This document shows, piece by piece, positions 25,334 to 34,851 of a DNA stretch of 41,517 nucleotides (its first letter is position 1; every line of letters begins with the position of its first letter). The stretch comes from Roseobacter sp. (GTDB lineage: Bacteria > Pseudomonadota > Alphaproteobacteria > Rhodobacterales > Rhodobacteraceae), in the NCBI RefSeq assembly GCF_024639605.1, contig NZ_JAHEHZ010000014.1, positions 1-41,517 on the forward strand. Reading direction: 5' to 3'. The notes under the pieces were generated by a model. It was not told the origin of the DNA. It made no database searches and saw only the letters and a program-made list of their open reading frames with translations. The translations under genes and the position numbers were made by a program.

Positions 25334-25801
25334 ATGACAGACTTTGATATCCGGCCCGTTGTGGCCGATGACATCCCTCACCTGAAAACGGTGCTGGATG
25401 AGACCGGGCTTTTTCCGCCGGACATGCTGGCGGATCTGATGACGCCGGCGCTTTCCGGAGAGACGGGGGAGTTCTGGCTCGCAGGCTGCATCGCCGGTGT
25501 CCCGGTCGGGCTGTGCTACACAAAGCGCGAAGAGCTCGCAGAAGGCGCGTGGAACATGCTCGCACTTGGCGTGCGTCCTGCCTGCCGGCGCGACGGCCTT
25601 GGCCTTGCCCTTGTTAAGGGCGCCGAGGCGCATCTGCGCACCACCGGTGAGCGTCTGCTGATCGTGGAAACCTCCGGCACGGAGGATTTCGCGGCAGCGC
25701 GGGCGTTTTATGCCAGTGCAGGCTATGAACGCGAGGCATGCATCCGCGATTTCTGGGCCACCGGCGACGATAAGATCGTATTCCGCAAGCTGCTGGGCTG
25801 A
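25334..25801 (+). CDS. GNAT-family N-acetyltransferase (possible YjhQ-like partner)
   Basis: A 155-aa cytoplasmic acetyltransferase. The acetyl-CoA pyrophosphate-binding motif is R-R-D-G-L-G-L-A (about 86-93) in VRPACRRDGLGLALVKGAE. Motif B includes AARAFYASAGYERE. The substrate cannot be inferred. In E. coli the GNAT protein YjhQ is the antitoxin of TopAI, and the order yjhX then GNAT with a 12-nt gap is the same here. However, this protein is shorter than YjhQ and may be a general Rhodobacterales GNAT. An AAGGACAG ribosome site lies before ATG 25334. A perfect 11-bp hairpin follows the stop (25812-25840). Confidence 0.85.
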   Translation: MTDFDIRPVVADDIPHLKTVLDETGLFPPDMLADLMTPALSGETGEFWLAGCIAGVPVGLCYTKREELAEGAWNMLALGVRPACRRDGLGLALVKGAEAHLRTTGERLLIVETSGTEDFAAARAFYASAGYEREACIRDFWATGDDKIVFRKLLG

Positions 25802-25811
25802 AGCCGGGTCG

Positions 25812-25840
25812 CATCCGGCGGGCAGTCAACCCGCCGGATG
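25812..25840 (+). terminator. Terminator of the yjhX-GNAT operon
   Basis: CATCCGGCGGG (25812-25822) and CCCGCCGGATG (25830-25840) form a perfect 11-bp stem with a 7-nt loop, 10 nt after the GNAT stop. The tail is only slightly T-rich. It isolates the operon from the rpsT promoter. Confidence 0.65.
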
Positions 25841-25852
25841 ACGATTTGCGGT

Positions 25853-25880
25853 TTGCAAAACCGGGCAATGTGTCTATAGA
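25853..25880 (+). promoter_or_regulatory. rpsT promoter
   Basis: TTGCAA (25853-25858), a 16-bp spacer and TATAGA (25875-25880). This is a good sigma-70 match placed after the upstream hairpin, giving a leader of about 115 nt with a GGTCGC/GCGACC stem at 25930-25944. The leader could serve S20 autoregulation (inference). Confidence 0.6.
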
Positions 25881-26003
25881 CCGGCGCAATACATGCGCGT
25901 GCAGCCCGCTCTGGCTAGAATCACCTGATGGTCGCTCTGCGACCGGGTCGGGCTTTGTACGCATCAACATACGTAACGAACCCGACGAAAAGGTTAAGCA
26001 CAC

Positions 26004-26267
26004 ATGGCAAATTCGCCCCAGGCAAAGAAACGCGCCCGTCAGAACGAAGCGCGTTTTCAGGTCAACAAAGCGCGTCGTTCGCGCATCCGCACATTTCTGC
26101 GCCGCGTAGAAGAAGCTATCGCTTCCGGCGACAAGGAAGCGGCAACAGCCGCCCTGCGCGCAGCTCAGCCCGAACTCATGCGTGGCGTGACCAAAGGTGT
26201 CTTTCACAAAAATACAGCATCGCGCAAAGTCTCGCGCCTTGCGTCCCGCGTGAAAGCGCTCGGCTGA
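26004..26267 (+). CDS. rpsT: 30S ribosomal protein S20
   Basis: An 87-aa basic protein that binds 16S rRNA at the bottom of the 30S subunit early in assembly. The start [17 protein letters not shown] and the segments [19 protein letters not shown] and [20 protein letters not shown] are diagnostic. It has its own promoter (25853-25880) and a strong intrinsic terminator (26311-26340). Between stop and terminator lies the CtrA-type sequence at 26293-26308. It is the gene immediately upstream of dnaA, the usual arrangement in this group. Confidence 0.98.
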   Translation: MANSPQAKKRARQNEARFQVNKARRSRIRTFLRRVEEAIASGDKEAATAALRAAQPELMRGVTKGVFHKNTASRKVSRLASRVKALG

Positions 26268-26292
26268 CAAGTAGTCAACGCGTTAATTCAGA

Positions 26293-26308
26293 TTAACAAA
26301 AAATTAAC
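26293..26308 (+). promoter_or_regulatory. Perfect CtrA-type site TTAA-N7-TTAAC
   Basis: TTAA (26293-26296), seven bases and TTAAC (26304-26308) match the CtrA consensus exactly. A further TTAA (26283-26286) precedes it, giving three TTAA in 25 bp. It lies between the rpsT stop and terminator, about 480 nt before dnaA. Confidence 0.55.
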
Positions 26309-26310
26309 GA

Positions 26311-26340
26311 AAGACGCCCGTTTTGGGGCGTCTTTTTTTA
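26311..26340 (+). terminator. rpsT intrinsic terminator
   Basis: AAGACGCCC (26311-26319) and GGGCGTCTT (26326-26334) form a perfect 9-bp stem with a 6-nt loop and continue into a T-run to 26339. A textbook terminator. Confidence 0.92.
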
Positions 26341-26360
26341 TATTTATAAGGCGTTTTTGA

Positions 26361-26453
26361 GACTCCCGGAGATTCTTTTCAGAAAATTCAGAGTCAAGAT
26401 TGAAGATCAGTTGCCGTGCTGCTCACGAAGTTGGTACCAAGATACAGCGATTC
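26361..26453. promoter_or_regulatory. Cluster of GANTC (CcrM) methylation sites upstream of dnaA
   Basis: GACTC 26361-26365, GATTC 26371-26375, GAGTC 26391-26395 and GATTC 26449-26453. The first three begin 10 and 20 bp apart, that is, on one face of the helix. A fifth, GAATC, is at 26733-26737. CcrM methylation of such sites regulates dnaA in Caulobacter. Confidence 0.55.
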
Positions 26454-26484
26454 ACTTCGCATTGGGGGGCAGGCCCCGGGACTG

Positions 26485-26506
26485 ACGGTGTTGCGACCGT
26501 TTTTTT
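26485..26506 (+). terminator. Terminator-like hairpin in the dnaA leader
   Basis: ACGGT (26485-26489) pairs with ACCGT (26496-26500) around GTTGCG and runs into T7 (26500-26506). Flanking CCCCGGG (26475-26480 region) and CCCCGGGGG (26511-26519) could form an alternative, mutually exclusive structure. It may be an attenuator or a backup terminator for rpsT read-through. Confidence 0.45.
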
Positions 26507-26787
26507 AAAACCCCGGGGGCTGGGTATCATGGCGACGCGATACCCTTGTCTGCAAGCGCTGTTACCAGTTGTTTGCCCTGTCAAAAGTACTGGGGACGGA
26601 TGTTCGGATCCCTGACGCGCACTGTGGCGCGTTCGGTCTGTGCGTCCAAATCCGTGAAATGTCCGGTGGACCACCGCTCGTTTCTTTGGGACGGGAACAG
26701 CGGGGGTGTGTCTGACGCAAAATCGGCCGGGAGAATCCAGAAATGGACCGCCGGCGGCATGGGAACGCGAAAGGGAATACAGGTCAG

Positions 26788-28146
26788 ATGACAAACGAAA
26801 TGTGGGGACAGTTGAGGCAGCGGCTGCAAAAGACCGTAGGGCAGAATAATTTTAAGGCGTGGATCGAACCGATAGAATTCCGCTCCGCTGACGACGGGAT
26901 CGCCGTCTTTCACGTGCCGACCAATTTTCTGGGCAATTACGTTAATCAGAATTACGCCGATATCATTCTGCACGAAGTGCGGGCCAGATCTCCCGAGGTG
27001 CGCCGTCTGAAGTTTGTGGTGCCCGCCCGCGTCGCCGGCTCCGAAGCCGCCAATACCGATACCGTGATCCACCGTGCCGTGCGCCAGGTGCAGAACGGCT
27101 CCGCCCTGACCACAGCCCCTCTGGACACCCGCTTCACCTTCGACTCCTTTGTTGTCGGTAAGCCGAATGAGCTTGCTCATGCAGCGGCAAAGCGTGTGGC
27201 AGAGGGTGGCCCTGTCACGTTTAATCCGCTCTTTCTCTATGGCGGCGTCGGCCTTGGCAAAACGCACCTGATGCATGCGATCGCGCATGAGCTGCGCTTG
27301 CGGCGTCCGGAACTGAATGTGCTTTATCTCTCCGCCGAGCAGTTCATGTATCGTTTTGTCCAGGCCCTGCGTGACCGTAAGATGATGGATTTCAAAGAGA
27401 TTTTCCGTTCAGTTGATGTTCTGATGGTTGATGACGTGCAGTTCATCGCCGGAAAAGGCAGCACACAGGAAGAATTTTTCCATACCTTCAACGCGCTGGT
27501 GGATCAGAATAAACAGATTATCATTTCCGGTGACCGCGCCCCCGGCGAGATCAAGGATATGGAAGAGCGCGTGAAATCGCGTCTTCAGTGTGGTCTGGTC
27601 GTTGATCTGCATCCCACAGATTATGAACTGCGTCTTGGTATTCTGCAGAGCAAAGTGGAGCAGCAGCGCGCCAACTATCCCGATCTGGAAGTTGAGAACG
27701 GAGTTTTGGAGTTCCTCGCGCACCGTATCTCTACGAATGTCCGGGTGCTGGAAGGCGCGCTGACGCGGCTTTTTGCCTTTGCGTCGCTGGTCGGACGCGA
27801 GATCAATATGGAACTGACGCAGGATTGCCTCTCCGACGTGCTGCGTGCGTCCGAGCGCAAGATCACCGTCGAGGAAATTCAGCGCAAGGTCAGCGATCAC
27901 TACAACATCCGGCTGAGCGATATGATCGGTCCCAAGCGGCTGCGGTCGTATGCCCGGCCCCGCCAGGTTGCGATGTATCTGTGCAAAAAGATGACATCGC
28001 GGTCGCTGCCGGAGATCGGGCGCCGGTTTGGCGGTCGTGATCACACCACAGTCATGCACGGCGTCAAACGCATTGAAGAGCTCAAGGTGCAGGACGGACA
28101 GATCGCCGAGGATCTGGAGCTGTTGCGCCGCGCCCTCGAAGAGTGA
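26788..28146 (+). CDS. dnaA: Chromosomal replication initiator protein DnaA
   Basis: A 452-aa AAA+ initiator. Domain I is MWGQLRQRLQKTVGQNNFKAWIEPIEF, followed by a short linker. Domain III has Walker A in LYGGVGLGKTHLMHAIAHEL, Walker B VDVLMVDDVQFIAGK and the sensor/arginine finger region. Domain IV is the DNA-binding HTH with MTSRSLPEIGRRFGGRDHTT. ATG 26788 (MTNEMWG) is chosen; the frame is open to 26743, but the extra residues are not family-like. It is followed by dnaN, recF and gyrB. The upstream region contains CtrA-type and GANTC signals plus a possible attenuator, so cell-cycle control is likely. Confidence 0.98.
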   Translation: MTNEMWGQLRQRLQKTVGQNNFKAWIEPIEFRSADDGIAVFHVPTNFLGNYVNQNYADIILHEVRARSPEVRRLKFVVPARVAGSEAANTDTVIHRAVRQVQNGSALTTAPLDTRFTFDSFVVGKPNELAHAAAKRVAEGGPVTFNPLFLYGGVGLGKTHLMHAIAHELRLRRPELNVLYLSAEQFMYRFVQALRDRKMMDFKEIFRSVDVLMVDDVQFIAGKGSTQEEFFHTFNALVDQNKQIIISGDRAPGEIKDMEERVKSRLQCGLVVDLHPTDYELRLGILQSKVEQQRANYPDLEVENGVLEFLAHRISTNVRVLEGALTRLFAFASLVGREINMELTQDCLSDVLRASERKITVEEIQRKVSDHYNIRLSDMIGPKRLRSYARPRQVAMYLCKKMTSRSLPEIGRRFGGRDHTTVMHGVKRIEELKVQDGQIAEDLELLRRALEE

Positions 28147-28287
28147 TTTATGAAAGGCCTGCAGCGCTTTGAGGGTGCTGCGGGTCTTGACGCCCTGCCC
28201 GGTTCCGACGACTAATCCATAAAAGTCTTGTGAAGTCGGAGGAACTGGTTAACGTGCCTTTCCCGACCGTCGATAGGAAGTGGCATA

Positions 28288-29406
28288 ATGAAGATCAGCA
28301 TCGAACGCGCAGCCCTGCTCAAAGCCGTGTCTCAGGCACAGTCGGTTGTGGAGCGGCGCAACACAATTCCGATCCTGGCAAACGTGCTGATCGAGGCAGA
28401 AGGCAGCGATGCGACCTTCCGCGCAACAGATCTTGATATCGAGGTTGTCGACAAAGCACCGGCCCAGGTGGAACGTGCCGGTGCAACCACGGTAGCAGCA
28501 ACCACATTGCATGAGATTGTGCGCAAACTGCCGGACGGGGCGCTGGTCACACTGACCGCAGACAGCGCCACCGGGCGGCTGACCGTTGAAGCCGGAAGAT
28601 CGAATTTCTCGCTGGCGACGCTGCCAAAAGAAGACTTTCCGGTGATGGCTTCCTCCGAATATGCCTCAAACTTTTCGGCACCAGCGCCAGTGTTGCGACG
28701 GCTTTTCGACAAATCGAAATTTGCGATCTCAACAGAAGAGACCCGGTATTATCTGAACGGTGTGTACATGCATGTTTCCGATGCCGAAGGCGGCCGGGTG
28801 CTGCGCTGTGTGGCCACAGACGGGCATCGGCTGGCGCGGATTGACGCAGACCTGCCGGAGGGTGCCGCCGATATGCCGGGCGTTATCGTGCCCCGGAAAA
28901 CGGTTGGCGAGCTGCGCAAACTGCTCGACGACGATGAGATGAAGATCGCGGTGTCGGTCTCCGAGACCAAAGTGCGCTTTGCCACGCCTGACATCACGCT
29001 GACCTCCAAAGTTATCGACGGCACCTTCCCCGATTACACGCGCGTCATTCCGCAGGGCAACACCCGCAAGATGGAAGTGGATGCCGCCGATTTTGCCCGT
29101 GCGGTGGACCGTGTGGCCACTGTGAGTTCAGAGCGGTCGCGCGCGGTGAAACTGCAACTAGACGAAGACCGGCTGGTGCTTTCGGTAAATGCGCCGGACT
29201 CCGGTGCCGCCGAAGAGGAACTGGCCGTGGCCTACGGCGACGAGCGTCTGGAAATCGGCTTTAACGCGAAGTATCTGCTGGAGATTGCCAGCCAGGTCGA
29301 TCGTGAAAATGCCGTCTTTCTCTTTAACTCATCAGGTGATCCGACGCTGATGCGCGAAGGCAACGATCAGTCGGCGGTCTATGTCGTCATGCCGATGCGC
29401 GTCTGA
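28288..29406 (+). CDS. dnaN: DNA polymerase III beta subunit (sliding clamp)
   Basis: A 372-aa protein that dimerises into the ring tethering Pol III to DNA. It contains three clamp domains. The N-terminus MKISIERAALLKAVSQAQSV and the RNTIPILANVL segment are characteristic, and the C-terminus ends in YVVMPMRV, the usual clamp end. Ribosome site AGGAAG at 28274-28279. It is 141 nt after dnaA; this gap includes a weak GCAGC/GCTGC dyad (28161-28181) just after the dnaA stop and otherwise no gene. Probably transcribed with dnaA and recF. Confidence 0.98.
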   Translation: MKISIERAALLKAVSQAQSVVERRNTIPILANVLIEAEGSDATFRATDLDIEVVDKAPAQVERAGATTVAATTLHEIVRKLPDGALVTLTADSATGRLTVEAGRSNFSLATLPKEDFPVMASSEYASNFSAPAPVLRRLFDKSKFAISTEETRYYLNGVYMHVSDAEGGRVLRCVATDGHRLARIDADLPEGAADMPGVIVPRKTVGELRKLLDDDEMKIAVSVSETKVRFATPDITLTSKVIDGTFPDYTRVIPQGNTRKMEVDAADFARAVDRVATVSSERSRAVKLQLDEDRLVLSVNAPDSGAAEEELAVAYGDERLEIGFNAKYLLEIASQVDRENAVFLFNSSGDPTLMREGNDQSAVYVVMPMRV

Positions 29407-29453
29407 CTGTTGCCGCCGGCACACCGGTCCGACGCCGGTAGAAACGGGCCGTC

Positions 29454-30543
29454 ATGCAGCTGTGCCTGAACTCGCTTTTGATTTCACATTTCCGCTCGCA
29501 CAAAGTCGCGCGGATGGAGCCTGATGCGCGACCTGTGGCGCTCTTCGGGCCAAACGGGGCTGGCAAAACCAACATTCTCGAAGCGGTGTCGCTCTTTTCG
29601 CCCGGGCGAGGGCTGCGCCGGGCCAGCGCTCAGGATATGGCGCGCCGCCCCGAGGCGCTGGGATGGAAGATCACCGGCGGGCTGCGGTCATTGCATCAGC
29701 TGCATGAGATCGAAATATGGTCCGAAGAAGGTGCCGCCCGACAGGTCAGGATCGACAGCAAGGCTGCCGCACAAACCGCGCTGGGGCGTGTCGCGCGGGT
29801 GCTCTGGCTGATCCCCGCGATGGACCGGCTGTGGATCGAGGGCGCGGAAGGACGGCGGCGGTTTCTGGACCGGATGACGCTGAGTTTCGAGCCCGCGCAC
29901 GCCGAGGTATCGCTCGCCTGGGAAAAGGCCATGCGCGAACGTAACCGCCTGCTCAAAGATATGGTGCGCGATCCGGCATGGTATGCCGTACTGGAAGCGC
30001 AGCTTGCCGCAGCAGGTGTGGCCATCAACGCCAACCGGCGCGCGGCTTTGCGGCAACTGGAGGCTGCCCAGGCGGATGCAGGCACTTCTTTTCCCGCAGC
30101 AACCCTTGAGCTTGTACACAGTGAAGAAGACCTGCCCGGCAGTGAAGAGGCCATGCGCCGCGCGCTGTCCGATAACCGGGCGCGTGACATGGCCGCGGGG
30201 CGCACGCTGATCGGGCCGCACCGGGCGGATCTGATCGGCACCTATGCCTCCAAGGGCGTACCTGCGCGGGATTGTTCCACCGGCGAACAGAAGGCGCTTC
30301 TGGTCTCACTGATCCTTGCCAACGCACGGGCGCTCGCGCGGGATTTCGGCGCGCCGCCGCTGTTGTTACTTGATGAGGTCGCGGCACATCTCGATGCTGA
30401 AAGGCGGGCTGCCCTTTATGATGAGATTGTCGCACTTGGCGCCCAGGCCTGGATGACCGGCACGGAAGCGAGCCTTTTCGAGGCGATGGGCGCGCGGGCG
30501 CAGTATTTTGAGGTTACGGAGACGGACGGGGTGTCACAGGTCG

Positions 30544-30560
<17 letters not shown>
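29454..30560 (+). CDS. recF: DNA replication and repair protein RecF
   Basis: A 368-aa SMC-like ATPase that loads RecA at gaps with RecO/RecR. Walker A is ALFGPNGAGKTNILEAVSLF (about 30-49). The signature region is CSTGEQKALLVSLILANARAL and Walker B is PLLLLDEVAAHLD. The coiled middle is Arg/Ala-rich. Its start at 29454 gives a somewhat unusual MQLCLNSLLISHFRSHK opening, with no strong Shine-Dalgarno sequence. It is convergent with the FMN-type gene at 30544, overlapping it by 17 bases at their 3' ends. Confidence 0.95.
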
Positions 30561-33567
<3,007 letters not shown>

Positions 33568-33986
33568 TCCGTGCAGGGGTGGCCTGACTGCTAAGCCTGT
33601 GCAGACTAAAGCATGCCCGCTTGCAACCCTTTTGACGAATCGACCTGTTCCCGATGCAGAACTCAACCCAGGTGGCGTCTGTATGTACCCGCCGGGACTT
33701 GTGTTGTTGAACGGGTGGCGTCTTTGAGGGGCTGGTACAAGGGCCAGCCGCATCGCCGCTGTGCTGCCACCTTTACCATACGGCAAAGGATGTTGAATGG
33801 TCGTCTGGTCTGATGACTTCATCTCGAACAACACCGGACCGGCCTGCGCATCCGACCGTGTCAGGCGGGCAAAGCCATGCGCCCGGCACGGTGGTAACTA
33901 ACCGCGCACAGGTGCACCGCCTGAAGATACATTGACGCCGGTCCGGGTGGCGGTCAGTCTGGCGACAGAACCGCGAGGGCAGGAAG
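33568..33986. other. Noncoding gap after gyrB
   Basis: I find no convincing gene in these 419 bases; short open frames lack ribosome sites and family features. GGTGGCGTCT occurs twice as a direct repeat (about 33672 and 33715). A GGCTGG (33730-33735)/CCAGCC (33744-33749) hairpin is present without a T-tail and could be the gyrB terminator. The segment may be worn-out former coding sequence. Confidence 0.45.
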
Positions 33987-34757
33987 ATGCAGGCAAAGGT
34001 AGAGACGCTGAATGTATTCCCGGTCAAGGGAATGTCCGCGACACGCCGGGATCAGGTTATCCTGAGCCCGGGCGAAGGTGTTCCCGGTGACAGACTGTTC
34101 GGATTCGCACGCCCCGGGTCGGGGTTTGACCCCACTGCACCAGAACCACTTCCCAAGGAAAAGTTTGTGGTTCTTGCGAAAGAAGCCGGACTGGCCGGTC
34201 TCCAAACAGAGTTTCTGGACGGTACTTTACAGATTGCCGGGGCCGCCGGCACCACCGTTTTTGACATGAACGACCCGGCCGGACGGCAGACAGCAGCGCA
34301 GTATCTTCAAACTGTTCTTGAACTCCGTGAGGATGCGCCGCCGGAATTTGTGTCAGCCGCGCCACATCGGTTTACCGATGTATCTGTTGTGTCACCGCAG
34401 ATGATGAATGCGGTATCTCTGCTCAATCTCGAGACGCTGAGGGCCTTTGAAGCGGCCACGGGAGAGGATATTTCGCCTGACCGGTTCCGGGCCAATATCG
34501 TCTTTTCCGGATTGCCCGCGTGGGCGGAGATGCAGGATACCGGTACGGAAATTACACTGGGCTCCGTGGTTGTACGGACCATCCTGCGCACACAAAGATG
34601 CGCAGCAACGGAGGTGAACCCGGAGACAGCAGAGCGCGACTTGAAGGTGCCCTACCTGCTGCGCCGCACCTATGGTCATATGGATATGGGCGTTTATGCC
34701 GAAGTCATATCGGGCGGTACCTTGAGCACCGGAGATCAGGTGACAATGAAACTCTGA
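33987..34757 (+). CDS. MOSC-domain protein
   Basis: A 256-aa protein with the N-terminal MOSC beta-barrel (VETLNVFPVKGMSATRRDQ) and the C-terminal MOSC domain. The conserved cysteine occurs in RTQRCAATEVNPETAERD. The family, related to Moco sulfurase C-termini, YcbX and mARC, handles sulfur or molybdenum cofactor transfer. Some members reduce N-hydroxylated compounds. No molybdenum or iron-sulfur gene is adjacent, so the specific job is open. ATG 33987 is preceded by AGGAAG at a good distance. It is convergent with the cyclase gene across 94 bp, which holds a CGGGG/CCCCG hairpin. Confidence 0.82.
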   Translation: MQAKVETLNVFPVKGMSATRRDQVILSPGEGVPGDRLFGFARPGSGFDPTAPEPLPKEKFVVLAKEAGLAGLQTEFLDGTLQIAGAAGTTVFDMNDPAGRQTAAQYLQTVLELREDAPPEFVSAAPHRFTDVSVVSPQMMNAVSLLNLETLRAFEAATGEDISPDRFRANIVFSGLPAWAEMQDTGTEITLGSVVVRTILRTQRCAATEVNPETAERDLKVPYLLRRTYGHMDMGVYAEVISGGTLSTGDQVTMKL

Positions 34758-34836
34758 TGTGAAATTGGCGGCGCAAGGGGCTTCCCGCGCAGATCTGAGC
34801 CGGAGCGCGCACAGCCGTCCACGTTGTGCAAAGCTT

Positions 34837-34851
34837 CGGGGCTGTTCCCCG
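34837..34851. terminator. Hairpin between MOSC and cyclase genes
   Basis: CGGGG (34837-34841) and CCCCG (34847-34851) with loop CTGTT, directly after the cyclase stop on the minus strand and 80 nt after the MOSC stop. No T-tail. Confidence 0.38.

Larger units (their letters stand above)
26268..26787. other. rpsT-dnaA intergenic control region
   Basis: This 520-bp stretch has no convincing gene. From left to right it holds TTAA repeats with a CtrA-type box, the rpsT terminator, an AT-rich patch (about 26332-26360), GANTC sites at 26361, 26371, 26391, 26449 and 26733, and a terminator-like hairpin with T7 (26485-26506). No canonical DnaA box (TTATCCACA or near variants) is visible on either strand. 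It therefore looks like a dnaA control region, with a DnaA-box-type origin not demonstrable here. Confidence 0.6.

Noticed and set aside
26268-26787. The gap as a demonstrated oriC
   Set aside because: AT-rich DNA and regulatory motifs are present, but no DnaA boxes, so an origin call is not supported.
28156-28183. Terminator between dnaA and dnaN
   Set aside because: The GCAGC/GCTGC stem is short and lacks a T-tail; co-transcription of dnaA and dnaN is more likely.
33613-33813. 66-aa plus-strand frame in the gap after gyrB
   Set aside because: Cys/Arg-rich, no ribosome site, no recognisable pattern. Treated as noncoding.
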